Shown here: piece after piece, positions 43,689-52,980 of the stretch | Layout: each line of letters begins with the position of its first letter | Position numbering within the stretch: position 1 is the stretch's first letter | Origin: Variovorax dokdonensis | GTDB taxonomy: Bacteria > Pseudomonadota > Gammaproteobacteria > Burkholderiales > Burkholderiaceae_C | Direction: 5' to 3' | NCBI RefSeq assembly: GCF_030316895.1 | Contig: NZ_JASZYV010000001.1 | Span: 124,001-188,000, forward strand | DNA length: 64,000 nt | Notes under the pieces: model-generated | What the model was told of the DNA's origin: nothing | What the model saw: the letters and a program-made list of their open reading frames with translations, nothing else | Database searches by the model: none | Translations under genes and position numbers: made by a program

Positions 43689-44750
43689 ATGACTTTCAGA
43701 TTCAAGGCCTTGGCGGCCAGCGTTGCCCTAGCGGGCCTTTCCTTTGGCGCCTTCGCGCAGTCTTCTGTGACGGTCTCCGGCACCATCGATGCCTATGTCG
43801 GCTCGATGAAGAACGCTGGCGACCCCGGCCGCACCTCCGTGCTGGGCAGCGGCGGCTTGACCACTTCGTGGATCGGCTTCAAGGGCACCGAGGACCTGGG
43901 CGGTGGCTTGCAGGCTGGCTTCGCGCTCACGTCCTTTCTGCGCGTCGACAGCGGCGCGTACGGCCGGTTCGACGGCGATCCGATCTATTCGCGCGACGCC
44001 AACGTCTATCTGAAAGGCGGGCTTGGCAAGGTGACGCTCGGCCGCGCGGCTGCGCCGAACTTCCTGCCCACCATCCTGGCCAACCCCCTGGGCGACTCGT
44101 TCACCTTCTCGCCATTGGTGCTGCATGCCAACGTCAACACCGCTGGTTGGCCGCGTCGCACCACGCCTGCGGACACGGGCTGGTCCAACCAGGTCATCTA
44201 TTCGACGCCCAGTTTCGGCGGCTTGAGCGCGAACGTGCAATACCAGTTCGGCGAGCAGAACAGCGCCACGGGCAATTCGGGCGCCGGCAACATCGGCGTG
44301 AACGTGCTGTATTTCGGCGGCCCGTTGACGCTGGTCGGCTTCTACGAGCGCGATGAGGTCGGCAACCCGTTTGCCGGCCTTCTGACCGCCACTGCCGGTG
44401 GTGTTTCGGTGCCTGAGACACGGTCCGACTGGATGGTCGGCGGCAGCTGGGATTTCAAGTGGATGAAGCTCTACGGCACCTACGGCGGATCTAAGGCCGA
44501 CGTGGCCGATTACGACGCGACAACCGGCTCGCTCGGCGTGGGCGTCCCGATCGGCGCCGGCACGCTCAGCGGCGCAGTGGCGCAGACCAAGGTCGAGGGC
44601 AGCTACAACGGCAAGCGCACGACCGCAACGGTGGGCTACGACTACAACCTGTCAAAGCGTACCGACGTCTACGCGATGTTCATGTTCGACAAGGTCACCG
44701 CCACGACCGACGGTAGCAGCTACGGCGTCGGCATCCGCCACCGCTTCTGA
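43689..44750 (+). CDS. Gram-negative general porin (Omp32/OmpC-like)
   Basis: A 353-residue outer membrane beta-barrel. The signal peptide is FKALAASVALAGLSFGAFA, cut before QSSVTVSGTIDAYVG, which is the first strand. Repeated amphipathic strands follow (WIGFKGTEDLGGGLQAGFAL, KVTLGRAAAPNFLP), and the protein ends DGSSYGVGIRHRF with the terminal Phe needed for BAM assembly. Such trimeric porins in Comamonadaceae favour anions and organic acids. ATG 43689 is preceded by a sigma-54 promoter, which suggests nitrogen- or carbon-linked control. The convergent rlmJ ends 7 bp away; no terminator is seen between them. Confidence 0.93.
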   Translation: MTFRFKALAASVALAGLSFGAFAQSSVTVSGTIDAYVGSMKNAGDPGRTSVLGSGGLTTSWIGFKGTEDLGGGLQAGFALTSFLRVDSGAYGRFDGDPIYSRDANVYLKGGLGKVTLGRAAAPNFLPTILANPLGDSFTFSPLVLHANVNTAGWPRRTTPADTGWSNQVIYSTPSFGGLSANVQYQFGEQNSATGNSGAGNIGVNVLYFGGPLTLVGFYERDEVGNPFAGLLTATAGGVSVPETRSDWMVGGSWDFKWMKLYGTYGGSKADVADYDATTGSLGVGVPIGAGTLSGAVAQTKVEGSYNGKRTTATVGYDYNLSKRTDVYAMFMFDKVTATTDGSSYGVGIRHRF

Positions 44751-44757
44751 GCCGAAG

Positions 44758-45666
44758 CTAGTCGCCGGCTTCCAGCGTGAAGCCGGCGTTCTTGTCCTGG
44801 CCCAGCACCGCCGTCAATTGCGGCAGTGCGGCGGCCAGTTGCTCCTTGAGCTTCCAGGGCGGGTTGACCAGGAACATGCCACTGGCCGGCAGGCCGCCGC
44901 GCCTGGTTTCGGCCAGCGCCGCCGCCCCCGCTGCAACCCGGTTCGACTTCACCGTCAACGTGGCATTCAGCCAGGGCTTGCCGGCTTTGCCCGCCAATGT
45001 CTTGAGCCGGCGCGGCAAGGCGTGGGCCTCGGGCCTCGCGATGATGGGATACCAGATGGCGTAGGTGCCGGTCGCGAATCTTTTGAGCGCCTGCTCGAGC
45101 AGCGCGGCCACACGCGCGTAATCGGTCTTGATCTCGTAGCTTGGGTCGCACAGCAGCAAGGCTCGGCGCGACGGGGGCGGCAGAACGCTCGCAACGCTGT
45201 TGAACCCGTCTTCGTGAGCGACGGCGATGCGCCGTCCGGCTTCGAGCTGGGCAATGTTGCCGGCCAACGCCCGCGCGTCGGTCGGGTGCAGTTCGAACAG
45301 CTTGAGCTTGTCATGCTCGCGCAGCAGGTGCTGAGCGATGAACGGGGACCCGGGATAGACGCGCATGGCGGCCGTCTTGGCCTTTGGGTTGAAGTCGCGC
45401 AGCAGCTCGATGTAGCGCTCGACGGCTGGCGAATAGGCGCCACCCTCGGGCTTGGTGGCGAGCAGGCGATGGACGCCCTCAGCCGCCTCGCCGCTGGTGC
45501 CTGCGTAGTCGCCGTCGAGCCTGTACAGGCCGGCGCCGGCGTGGGTGTCGACCACCGTCAGCGCCGCGTCCTTTTCGAGCAGATGGTCGAGCGCGGCGAT
45601 GAGCACGACGTGCTTGAGCACGTCGGCATGATTGCCGGCATGGAAGGCGTGGCGATAACTGAACAT
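44758..45666 (-). CDS. rlmJ: 23S rRNA (adenine2030-N6)-methyltransferase RlmJ
   Basis: A 302-residue methyltransferase. The start FSYRHAFHAGNHADVLKHVVL is the RlmJ signature; VVDTHAGAGLYRL is the SAM-binding loop and LLCDPSYEIKTDY is the catalytic motif (DPSYE here, DPPYE in the enterobacterial enzyme). It methylates one adenine of 23S rRNA. ATG 45666 gives this start directly. The gene runs leftward from the divergent rplM promoter and ends 7 bp from the porin stop. Confidence 0.93.
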   Translation of the reverse strand: MFSYRHAFHAGNHADVLKHVVLIAALDHLLEKDAALTVVDTHAGAGLYRLDGDYAGTSGEAAEGVHRLLATKPEGGAYSPAVERYIELLRDFNPKAKTAAMRVYPGSPFIAQHLLREHDKLKLFELHPTDARALAGNIAQLEAGRRIAVAHEDGFNSVASVLPPPSRRALLLCDPSYEIKTDYARVAALLEQALKRFATGTYAIWYPIIARPEAHALPRRLKTLAGKAGKPWLNATLTVKSNRVAAGAAALAETRRGGLPASGMFLVNPPWKLKEQLAAALPQLTAVLGQDKNAGFTLEAGD

Positions 45667-45708
45667 AGCCGCGCATTGTCCGCCATTGGCGCTCCAGGCG
45701 GCTCTTGA

Positions 45709-45737
45709 TTGGCAGAAATCGGTCGGCGGGCTATAAT
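45709..45737 (+). promoter_or_regulatory. Strong sigma-70 promoter of rplM-rpsI
   Basis: TTGGCA (45709-45714) and a perfect TATAAT (45732-45737) are separated by 17 bp, close to the ideal sigma-70 promoter, as expected for a ribosomal protein operon. Transcription should start near 45744. Confidence 0.85.
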
Positions 45738-45743
45738 GGCGGG

Positions 45744-45886
45744 CTTCGCAGCGAGATCTTGAGCCCCGCGGCGGAGTATGGGCGCTTTTCGTCAAGGGCC
45801 TGTAGTGACCACCTAAGAGGTTCCCTTCAGAGGAACACCGACCGTGGAAAAGGGCTCGCCAAACCAGTTCCCTCAAAGGAAAACTC
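45744..45886 (+). promoter_or_regulatory. Structured leader of the rplM-rpsI mRNA
   Basis: The leader of about 143 bases holds two related inverted repeats. GTTCCCTTCAGAGGAAC (45820-45836) is a 5 bp stem with a 7-base loop, and TTCCCTCAAAGGAA (45868-45881) carries the AAAGGA ribosome site in its 3-prime arm. Base pairing could hide the site. L13 is known to repress its own operon in Escherichia coli; whether this leader does so is inferred. Confidence 0.45.
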
Positions 45887-46315
45887 ATGTCTACGTTCAG
45901 CGCCAAGCCCGCTGACGTGAAGCACGAGTGGTTTGTGATTGACGCGACCGACAAGGTCCTCGGACGGGTAGCCAGCGAAGTTGCCCTCCGTCTGCGCGGC
46001 AAGCACAAGGCCATTTACACGCCTCACGTCGATACCGGTGATTTCATTGTCGTCATCAATGCAGCTCAACTGCGTGTGACCGGCACCAAGAACACCGACA
46101 AGATCTACTACCGTCACTCGGGTTTCCCGGGCGGCATCACCGCCACCAGCTTCCGCGACATGCAAAGCAAGCACCCCGGCCGCGCCCTCGAAAAGGCGGT
46201 CAAGGGCATGCTGCCCAAGGGTCCCCTTGGCTACGCCATGATCAAGAAGCTCAAGGTCTACGGTGGCGCGGAGCACCCGCACACCGCCCAACAGCCCAAG
46301 GTGCTGGAAATCTAA
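45887..46315 (+). CDS. rplM: 50S ribosomal protein L13
   Basis: A 142-residue protein of standard L13 length. Conserved stretches are [53 protein letters not shown], and [23 protein letters not shown]13 is an early assembly protein of the large subunit. ATG 45887 has AAAGGA 6-7 bp upstream. It is the first gene of the rplM-rpsI operon and is separated from rpsI by only 12 bp. Confidence 0.98.
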   Translation: MSTFSAKPADVKHEWFVIDATDKVLGRVASEVALRLRGKHKAIYTPHVDTGDFIVVINAAQLRVTGTKNTDKIYYRHSGFPGGITATSFRDMQSKHPGRALEKAVKGMLPKGPLGYAMIKKLKVYGGAEHPHTAQQPKVLEI

Positions 46316-46327
46316 GGAGCCTTGAGA

Positions 46328-46720
46328 ATGATTGGTGAATGGAACAATGGCACCGGCCGTCGCAAGTCCAGCGTCGCCCGCGTGTTTCTGAAGAAGGGCA
46401 GTGGCAAGATCACGGTCAACGGCAAGCCGATCGAAGAATACTTCGGCCGCCAGACCTCGATCATGATTGCCAAGCAACCCCTGATGCTGACCGGCAATGC
46501 CGAAGCTTTCGACATCCAGGTCAACGTCCACGGCGGCGGTGAGTCCGGTCAAGCCGGTGCCACCCGTCACGGCATCACCCGCGCCCTGATCGACTATGAC
46601 GCAGCCCTCAAGCCGGCTCTGAGCCAGGCTGGCTTCGTGACTCGCGACGCGCGCGAAGTGGAACGCAAGAAGGTCGGTTTGCACTCTGCACGCCGCCGCA
46701 AGCAGTTCTCCAAGCGCTGA
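46328..46720 (+). CDS. rpsI: 30S ribosomal protein S9
   Basis: A 130-residue protein, the exact usual S9 length. It has [20 protein letters not shown], the [19 protein letters not shown] core and the C-terminal [13 protein letters not shown] whose last arginine contacts P-site tRNA. I chose ATG 46328, with GGAG at 46316-46319; a TTG two codons upstream is unnecessary. A clear terminator follows 42 bp after the stop, ending the operon. Confidence 0.98.
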   Translation: MIGEWNNGTGRRKSSVARVFLKKGSGKITVNGKPIEEYFGRQTSIMIAKQPLMLTGNAEAFDIQVNVHGGGESGQAGATRHGITRALIDYDAALKPALSQAGFVTRDAREVERKKVGLHSARRRKQFSKR

Positions 46721-46762
46721 TGTATTGCCTGGCCCGGTTCTCGGGCCGCGATCTGCGAAAAG

Positions 46763-46786
46763 ACCGCCTTCGGGCGGTTTTTTTTT
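46763..46786 (+). terminator. Rho-independent terminator after rpsI
   Basis: ACCGCC (46763-46768), TTCG tetraloop, GGCGGT (46773-46778) and a run of nine T (46778-46786). A textbook terminator of the rplM-rpsI operon. Confidence 0.93.
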
Positions 46787-46856
46787 GATTGCGCTAGGAT
46801 TGGCCCATTGTCCGCCTGCCACTTTGTGCAGCGGCCGTTTTTCAGGAGTCTCTTTC

Positions 46857-47222
46857 ATGAGCGCTGTTGCCGAAAATGTCCAGACCCAGATGCCCGAGCC
46901 CATCGTCTTTACCGACAGCGCCGCGGCCAAGGTTGCGGACCTGATCGCCGAAGAGGGCAACCCCGATCTCAAGCTGCGCGTGTTTGTCCAGGGTGGCGGA
47001 TGCTCCGGCTTCCAGTACGGATTCACCTTCGACGAAGTGGTGAACGATGACGACACCACCATGACCAAGAATGGCGTGTCGCTCTTGATCGACGCCATGA
47101 GCTATCAGTACCTGGTGGGCGCAGAGATCGACTACAAGGAAGATCTGCAGGGCGCGCAGTTCGTCATCAAGAACCCGAATGCCACCAGCACCTGCGGGTG
47201 TGGTTCGAGCTTCTCGGCTTGA
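46857..47222 (+). CDS. erpA: Iron-sulfur cluster insertion protein ErpA
   Basis: A 121-residue A-type carrier. The three cluster cysteines are in [11 protein letters not shown] and near the end in [11 protein letters not shown]. ErpA passes iron-sulfur clusters to target enzymes of respiration and isoprenoid synthesis. ATG 46857 has AGGAG at 46844-46848 and gives [20 protein letters not shown]. It is monocistronic, framed by the rpsI terminator and its own terminator 24 bp after the stop. Confidence 0.96.
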   Translation: MSAVAENVQTQMPEPIVFTDSAAAKVADLIAEEGNPDLKLRVFVQGGGCSGFQYGFTFDEVVNDDDTTMTKNGVSLLIDAMSYQYLVGAEIDYKEDLQGAQFVIKNPNATSTCGCGSSFSA

Positions 47223-47246
47223 TCGACCCGTTCGGGAACATCAAGG

Positions 47247-47273
47247 GCCGCCCAAGGGCGGCCTTTTTGTTTG
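47247..47273 (+). terminator. Rho-independent terminator after erpA
   Basis: GGCCGCCC (47247-47254), AA, GGGCGGCC (47257-47264), then five T and a G-interrupted T run. The 8 bp GC stem is perfect. It can also serve the convergent glycosyltransferase only weakly, since the opposite side lacks a comparable T-run. Confidence 0.9.
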
Positions 47274-47308
47274 GGGGCGAACCAGCCCCTTCGTGAGCGA
47301 CCCACGCC

Positions 47309-48319
47309 TCAGCGCTTGCCGGGGCTTGCGCAATAGATGACGTCGCGCCACAGGGATCGCCAGCGCATGCGGCCGCTCCGTACGTCGGCATAGCTGCCGT
47401 CGATGAAATTCCGAGCGGCCTGGACCACGCCACCACCACGGCTTTTCTCGTACACGGCAGATCGTGCCTTCAACTGGGCCAGCGCGGCACTAAAGAAGGC
47501 GTAGGCACGCGCACGGTCGAACGCCGGGAATTCGTGTTCGGCCCAGGCGGGCATGGATTCGACGATGTCCAGCATCCGTTCGGTCGCAGCCACATAGTGC
47601 CGATGGCGCTCGACGGTTTCCTTGCGAATGTTGCGAGCCCGTTTGTCGCCGGCGCCGAAGGCATTGGCGCCGTGCTGACGGTAGCCGGCAAGAGGCTGTG
47701 CCAGTTCGACCGTGTTGCCAACGCACTGCGCGAGAAAGCACACCCAACGGTCGTGCGCGATCTTGTGGCGGGGGGCGATATAGTCCACGAAACGGCCGTC
47801 GCTGCTGCACAGATCAAGAAGGCGGCGCTTGAAGACCAGGGAGAAGCCCCAGAACGTGCTCCACGGGTCGTAGGCAAGCGGTGGTTTCGTCGCATCGCTG
47901 TCAATGCCTTGCCGGAAGCGACCGATGGTTTTGCCCTGGGCATCAATCAGATGGGCAGCATGGGTGACCATGACCACCCCTTCGCGTCCGAAATGCTGGG
48001 CACAGGTGGCCAGCTTTTGCGGGTGCCAGACGTCGTCCTGGTCGCAAAAAGCGATCCACTCGCCCTTGGCGTGCGAGCAGCAGTCCAGAAAGTTCTCTCT
48101 GAATCCGAGGCCGGGCAGGTTGCGATGAACCCTGATGGGCACCTTCGATCGCGACGCGAAGGAATTCAGTATTGCCAGCGTATCGTCCGTCGATGCATCG
48201 TCGCCCACCACGATTTCCAGCGGCGGCAGTGATTGGGACAGCAGGCTTTCCAGTTGCTCGCCGAGGAATGCGGCGCCGTTGTGTGTCGCGAGAACGATGG
48301 AAATGCTGGATGCCGTCAT
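47309..48319 (-). CDS. Family 2 glycosyltransferase, rhamnosyltransferase-like
   Basis: A 336-residue GT-A fold enzyme. It begins SISIVLATHNGAAFLGEQLESLL, has VVGDDASTDDTLAIL and the metal-binding AFCDQDDVWHPQKL, a form typical of polysaccharide rhamnosyltransferase-like GT2 proteins. The C-terminal third is Arg/Ala-rich and helical. It probably adds a sugar to a surface polysaccharide or O-antigen in the cytoplasm, but no other glycan genes are near. I chose ATG 48319, where the family start lies; the in-frame region before it is not conserved-looking. It stands between erpA and anmK, so it looks like an accessory insertion into a housekeeping block. Confidence 0.88.
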   Translation of the reverse strand: MTASSISIVLATHNGAAFLGEQLESLLSQSLPPLEIVVGDDASTDDTLAILNSFASRSKVPIRVHRNLPGLGFRENFLDCCSHAKGEWIAFCDQDDVWHPQKLATCAQHFGREGVVMVTHAAHLIDAQGKTIGRFRQGIDSDATKPPLAYDPWSTFWGFSLVFKRRLLDLCSSDGRFVDYIAPRHKIAHDRWVCFLAQCVGNTVELAQPLAGYRQHGANAFGAGDKRARNIRKETVERHRHYVAATERMLDIVESMPAWAEHEFPAFDRARAYAFFSAALAQLKARSAVYEKSRGGGVVQAARNFIDGSYADVRSGRMRWRSLWRDVIYCASPGKR

Positions 48320-48389
48320 CACGGGATTGTTTTGGGCGCCTTTGGGTTCTTCGTGTCGGAAGAATGCGCAAAGGGTTCGCGTCAGCCAA

Positions 48390-49529
48390 TCAGGCTGGAT
48401 AGATGGCGCCGAGCACCCGCGGTCCGCGGGCACCGGTCACGCTGGGCAAGTTGCCCGATTCGCGCCGAATGGTGGCTCGGGCCAACCACGCAAAGGCCGC
48501 TGCCTCGACCTGGGTGGGAGGTAGGCCTCGTTCCGAAGAAGTGAGCACCTGCACACCTGAGCGGTGAGCCGCGATGCGTGAGAGCAGATGCTTGTTGAAA
48601 GCACCGCCGCCACAAACGATCAACTCGACCGCGTTTCCGCCGTGCCGGTGCAAGTCCCGCAAGACGGAGACAGCCGTCAATTCGGCCAGCGTGGCTTGGA
48701 CGTCTTGAGCCCGCACGGGCGCGGAACACGCTTGCAGATGACCCGTCAGCCATTCCGGGTTGAACAGGTCGCGCCCTGTGCTCTTGGGTGGCATCCGTTC
48801 GAAGTAGGCGTCAGCCAGCATGCGGTCGAGCAATCCGTGCAGCACCTGCCCGCTGGAGGCCCAGCGTCCTCCTTCATCGAAGGCCTGGCCGAGATGTTGC
48901 TGGCACCAATGGTCGAGCAGCGCATTGGCAGGCCCACAATCGAATCCAAGAATGACGTCGCCATCGGCGTCGTCTGGTGCCGGAAGAATGCTGAGATTGG
49001 CGATTCCACCCAGGTTCAGCACCGCCAGTCTTTTCCCGGACTGGCCGAACACCGCGCGATGGAACGCAGGTACCAAAGGCGCACCCTGCCCACCGGCGGC
49101 GAGATCCCGCGAACGAAAGTCCGCGACGACGTCGATGCCGCTGAGTTCGGCCAACAGCGCAGGGCTGTTGAGTTGAAGCGTGTAGCCGACATCGTCGAAT
49201 TCCGACGGCCTATGACGCACCGTCTGGCCATGCGCCCCGATGGCGCGAACTGCCGATGCGGGGACGCAGGCGTCGGTCAGCACGGCTTCGACGAGTGACG
49301 CGTATTGCCGGGCCAGCGCATTGGCCGCGAGCGCGGAGCGATGAAGCTCATCGACGCCGCAAGGGGCATTGAGGGCCAGCAGTTCAGCGCGAAGCGATGC
49401 CGGCAAGGGGGAACTGGCGTGGGCGCGCGCAGCAATGCGCTCGCCGGCGAATTCGACCAGGACGGCGTCGATGCCGTCCAGTGATGTGCCCGACATCAGG
49501 CCGAGGTAGAACTCAGGCGTGCTGGGCAA
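48390..49529 (-). CDS. anmK: Anhydro-N-acetylmuramic acid kinase AnmK
   Basis: A 379-residue sugar kinase of the ASKHA fold that opens and phosphorylates anhydro-MurNAc during cell-wall recycling. Motifs: YLGLMSGTSLDGIDAVLVEF at the start, GAHGQTVRHRP, NLGGIANLSIL, FDCGPANALLDHW and ELIVCGGGAFNKHLLSRI. The start appears to be TTG (complement of 49527-49529): a stop codon lies four codons upstream in frame and the next ATG is inside the catalytic motif. It neighbours an M23 peptidase gene, 74 bp away, which also deals with peptidoglycan. Confidence 0.94.
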   Translation of the reverse strand: MPSTPEFYLGLMSGTSLDGIDAVLVEFAGERIAARAHASSPLPASLRAELLALNAPCGVDELHRSALAANALARQYASLVEAVLTDACVPASAVRAIGAHGQTVRHRPSEFDDVGYTLQLNSPALLAELSGIDVVADFRSRDLAAGGQGAPLVPAFHRAVFGQSGKRLAVLNLGGIANLSILPAPDDADGDVILGFDCGPANALLDHWCQQHLGQAFDEGGRWASSGQVLHGLLDRMLADAYFERMPPKSTGRDLFNPEWLTGHLQACSAPVRAQDVQATLAELTAVSVLRDLHRHGGNAVELIVCGGGAFNKHLLSRIAAHRSGVQVLTSSERGLPPTQVEAAAFAWLARATIRRESGNLPSVTGARGPRVLGAIYPA

Positions 49530-49603
49530 TCTACGTCCCTAGAGAAGGAAGGGCCAATCGACGAGTCCGCCGTGCGCGCACTGCGGGCCCGTCGTGCAGT
49601 TCA

Positions 49604-50920
49604 TCAGTTTGCGCTGGCCTGGAGCACGCTGAAAGCAGCGGAAAGGTCCTTGCTGGACGCTGCCGCCACGCGGGCGAAGTCACCGCGCGACGCGGCTGCG
49701 ATGGGCACTCCGCCGTCCTGCTGCGCGATGGTGGACGGGTCGCGATACTCGCCATTCACACGGAATTCGAAGTGCAGGTGAGGGCCGGTCGCCCAGCCCG
49801 TCGCGCCCACCGCTCCGATGAACTGGCCCTGGCTGACCGACTGACCCTGCTTGACGTCGATCCGGCTCAGGTGCGCGTATGCCGTGCTCTGGCCATTGCG
49901 GTGTTCGATGATGACGATGTTGCCGTATCCGGATTGACGTCCGGCAAACTCGACCGTGCCATCACCCACGGTTCGCACGGGGGTGCCGCGAGCAGCGGCG
50001 AAGTCGATGCCCTTGTGCTGGCGCCACGAGTGAGCAATGGGGTGCATCCGCATCGCGAAGCCGCTGGAGATGCGCGAGTACTCCACCGGCGATTGCAGGT
50101 AGGCCCGCTGCAGGCTGTCGCCGTTGGGGCGGTAGTAGCCGCCCTTCTTGCCGGGCTCCTGGAACCAGATGGCCTGATGCACTTTGCCGTTGGACTCGAA
50201 CTCGGCGGCGAGAACGCGACCAGTGCGCAGCGATTGCCCGTCCGCGTCGAAGGTTTCGTACGAGACCGCGAACCGATCTCCCTTGCGCAGCGCCCGGAAG
50301 TCAACGTCGCCCGAAAAGATGTCTGCCATCTGACTGGCTACGGCGTCTGGAATGTCGGCGGCGTCGGTCGCGGCGAAAAACGAAGAGCGGATCACGCCGC
50401 TGCCGATCCGGCTGGACGTCGTCAGTTCCTCGGCTTTGGTGTCGACGCGAAAGCCGGCGCCATCGCGTTCGATGGTCACACGTTTGAAGCTTTCCTTGCC
50501 GTCCGGAATCCAGCGCGCGCTCAGGCGCACGAATTCGTTGTCCTGGGTGGCTTCCGCGGTAATGACCCGGCCGGGTTGGCTGAGCAAGGCAGAGCGCGCC
50601 GTCGCATCGGCTCGCACGAACTTGGCGGCGGCCATGTCGTCGATGCCCAGTCGACGCAAAAGCGACTCGGCGGTGTCGCTCGAGCGGGTCAGGTCGCTGC
50701 GAAACAGCGTGAAATCATGCGTTTCCAGCGCCTCGGTTTGTTCACCGATGGGGCTGGGCGTCACGGCCTCGAGAACTTGACGAACCGTGACCTGATTGTC
50801 GTTGGGCAGGGTGGCGACGGCGAAGGCGCCGCCGCCGGCGCATAGCAGCACAGTGGCAATGGCTGCGGTGATCTGCCGCGGGTACGCACGAACAAAGCCC
50901 GAAACACGCGCGGCGAGCAT
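49604..50920 (-). CDS. M23 family peptidoglycan endopeptidase
   Basis: A 438-residue protein with an N-terminal membrane anchor (ITAAIATVLLCAGGGAFAVA, about residues 16-35), a periplasmic helical/OapA-like middle, and a C-terminal LytM (M23) domain from about residue 290. Zinc ligands are in MRMHPIAHSWRQHKGIDFAA and in ATGPHLHFEFRVNG, so it should be catalytically active. It cuts peptide cross-links in the cell wall, as MepM-type enzymes do. ATG 50920 is used here; an in-frame TTG at 50950 would add ten residues. It is divergent from tyrS, as often in this family of bacteria. Confidence 0.9.
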   Translation of the reverse strand: MLAARVSGFVRAYPRQITAAIATVLLCAGGGAFAVATLPNDNQVTVRQVLEAVTPSPIGEQTEALETHDFTLFRSDLTRSSDTAESLLRRLGIDDMAAAKFVRADATARSALLSQPGRVITAEATQDNEFVRLSARWIPDGKESFKRVTIERDGAGFRVDTKAEELTTSSRIGSGVIRSSFFAATDAADIPDAVASQMADIFSGDVDFRALRKGDRFAVSYETFDADGQSLRTGRVLAAEFESNGKVHQAIWFQEPGKKGGYYRPNGDSLQRAYLQSPVEYSRISSGFAMRMHPIAHSWRQHKGIDFAAARGTPVRTVGDGTVEFAGRQSGYGNIVIIEHRNGQSTAYAHLSRIDVKQGQSVSQGQFIGAVGATGWATGPHLHFEFRVNGEYRDPSTIAQQDGGVPIAAASRGDFARVAAASSKDLSAAFSVLQASAN

Positions 50921-51139
50921 TTCTTCGGCGGCAAGGATACCGTTGATCAACTTGAAAAAATCCTGAATGAACCAACCGGCCGGGAAGCAGTCCCGGTGCG
51001 AAGCGAGTCGGCCGGTGCCGACGGGCCCTTCACGAGGGCCAGGGAAGAGGCACCGCGTAGAATTCGGCGGCCCCGAAAGTAACCGACGAGTATAGCTTTG
51101 GCCATAGTAAAAACAGCTAAGGCATTTGGTAACAAGCAC

Positions 51140-52372
51140 ATGGCAGTTCCTGATTCGACCCCCAACATTTCCGATGCCGTCGCCCACGCCTTGAAGGTCA
51201 CGCTGCGCGGCGTGGATGAACTGCTCCCGCAGGAGGAATGGGTTCGCAAGCTGGCCCGTTCGGAGGCGACAGGTACGCCCCTGCGAATCAAGCTCGGCCT
51301 GGACCCGACAGCCCCGGACATCCACGTCGGGCACACGGTGGTGCTCAACAAAATGCGGCAGTTGCAAGACCTGGGCCACACCGTCATTTTTCTGATTGGG
51401 GATTTCACCAGCACGATCGGCGATCCATCCGGGCGAAATTCCACGCGTCCGCCTCTGACCAAGGAGCAGATCGAAGCCAACGCTCAGACCTACTACCGGC
51501 AGGCCAGCTTGGTTCTGGATCCTGCACGCACAGAAATTCGTTACAACTCTGAATGGAGCGACCCCCTGGGTGCTCGCGGAATGATCCAGCTGGCGGCCAA
51601 GTACACCGTCGCTCGCATGATGGAGCGCGATGACTTCAACAAGCGCTTCAAGGCCGGCCAGTCGATTTCGGTGCATGAATTCCTGTATCCGCTGATGCAG
51701 GGCTACGACTCGGTGGCACTCAAGTCCGATCTGGAACTCGGCGGCACCGACCAGAAGTTCAACTTGCTGATGGGGCGCCACCTGCAGCAGGAGTACGGCC
51801 AGGAACCGCAATGCATCCTGACCATGCCGTTGCTCGAAGGGCTTGATGGCGTCGACAAGATGTCCAAGAGCAAGAACAACTACATCGGCATCAGCGAAGA
51901 GCCGAACACCATGTTCGCCAAGGTGCTGTCCATCTCCGACACGCTGATGTGGCGCTGGTACACCCTGCTCAGCTTCCAAACCGAGGCGCAGATCGAAGCG
52001 CTGCGCGCCGAGGTCGAGGCCGGCCGAAACCCCAAGGACGCCAAGGTGGCGCTTGCCAAGGAGATCACCGCACGCTTTCACGGCGCGGCCGCGGCGGCTG
52101 CGGCTGAACAGGACTTCATCAACCGCAGCCGTGGCGGGGTCCCTGACCAGATTCCGGAGCTGGAGCTTTCGGGAGCGCCCCTGGGCATCGCGCTGGTGCT
52201 CAAGCAAGCTGGCCTGGCCGCGTCGACGTCGGAAGGCAATCGACTGATCGATGGCGGCGGCGTGCGGGTGGATCAGTCGGTGGTCAGCGACAAGGGATTG
52301 AAGCTGGCCCCAGGCACCTACGTGCTGCAGGTGGGCAAGCGCAAGTTCGCTCGGGTGACGCTGTCGGTCTAG
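51140..52372 (+). CDS. tyrS: Tyrosyl-tRNA synthetase
   Basis: A 410-residue class I synthetase. The HIGH-like motif is [11 protein letters not shown], the KMSKS motif is DKMSKSKNN, and an S4 RNA-binding domain ends the protein ([19 protein letters not shown]). The layout fits the TyrZ-like clade common in Betaproteobacteria. ATG 51140 gives [12 protein letters not shown]; a TTG 14 codons upstream is possible and neither has a strong ribosome site. Its stop overlaps the end of the convergent OmpA-family gene by 4 bp (52369-52372), so no terminator can separate them. Confidence 0.96.
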   Translation: MAVPDSTPNISDAVAHALKVTLRGVDELLPQEEWVRKLARSEATGTPLRIKLGLDPTAPDIHVGHTVVLNKMRQLQDLGHTVIFLIGDFTSTIGDPSGRNSTRPPLTKEQIEANAQTYYRQASLVLDPARTEIRYNSEWSDPLGARGMIQLAAKYTVARMMERDDFNKRFKAGQSISVHEFLYPLMQGYDSVALKSDLELGGTDQKFNLLMGRHLQQEYGQEPQCILTMPLLEGLDGVDKMSKSKNNYIGISEEPNTMFAKVLSISDTLMWRWYTLLSFQTEAQIEALRAEVEAGRNPKDAKVALAKEITARFHGAAAAAAAEQDFINRSRGGVPDQIPELELSGAPLGIALVLKQAGLAASTSEGNRLIDGGGVRVDQSVVSDKGLKLAPGTYVLQVGKRKFARVTLSV

Positions 52373-52980
52373 CGCACGAGGACGACCACGCGGCGATTGC
52401 GTGGCTCGTCGACTTGATCAGCGGTGGGGACGAGCAACTCGCGTTGGCCACGGCCGACCGATTCGATCCGATTGTCAGGGAAACCGCGCTGGACGAGCAG
52501 CCCCTTGATCTCGGTTGCGCGCTGCAGCCCCAGTTGGTCATTCCGGGTCATCGACCCGCGGGTGTCAGTGTGGCCGGTGACCGTGATGTCCGCGCCAGGG
52601 TGAGCCATCGCAGCCTGTATGACGCTGTCGAGCTCGAGCTTGGACTGGGAAGTCAGCACGGTACCGCCGGCGTCGAAATACAGCACGAAGCGTTGCGGCT
52701 TGGGTGGCGCCAGATCGAAAAGTTGCTTGTTGGATTCGCGCACCGCGTTCTCGTCAGCCTTGTCGAGCGTGGGCGCTTTGTCGGACCCGACGAGCGCCGT
52801 GGCGCGTTGATAGGGCTGCGACACAAGTTGCTCGCCGCCCTTGGTGCGCACCACCACCGCAGAGGGTGTTCCGTCTTCTTGCGGGAGAAGAACGACCCGC
52901 GTGCCTCGCGACGCGCATCCGGCCAGCAACAGGCTCGCCAGGGCGAAAGTGGCAAATCTTGCCCAGGCGGCCCGGCTCAC
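52369..52980 (-). CDS. OmpA family lipoprotein
   Basis: A 203-residue protein with a lipoprotein signal ([18 protein letters not shown], lipidated Cys about residue 22) and a C-terminal OmpA peptidoglycan-binding domain: [41 protein letters not shown] and RNRRVVVLV. It should link outer membrane and cell wall. The start is GTG 52980, in a GTGA overlap with the FecR-domain gene, so the two are co-translated. In other bacteria such FecR/OmpA pairs accompany a CHASE2 sensor cyclase or kinase, but none is present here. Confidence 0.88.
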   Translation of the reverse strand: MSRAAWARFATFALASLLLAGCASRGTRVVLLPQEDGTPSAVVVRTKGGEQLVSQPYQRATALVGSDKAPTLDKADENAVRESNKQLFDLAPPKPQRFVLYFDAGGTVLTSQSKLELDSVIQAAMAHPGADITVTGHTDTRGSMTRNDQLGLQRATEIKGLLVQRGFPDNRIESVGRGQRELLVPTADQVDEPRNRRVVVLVR

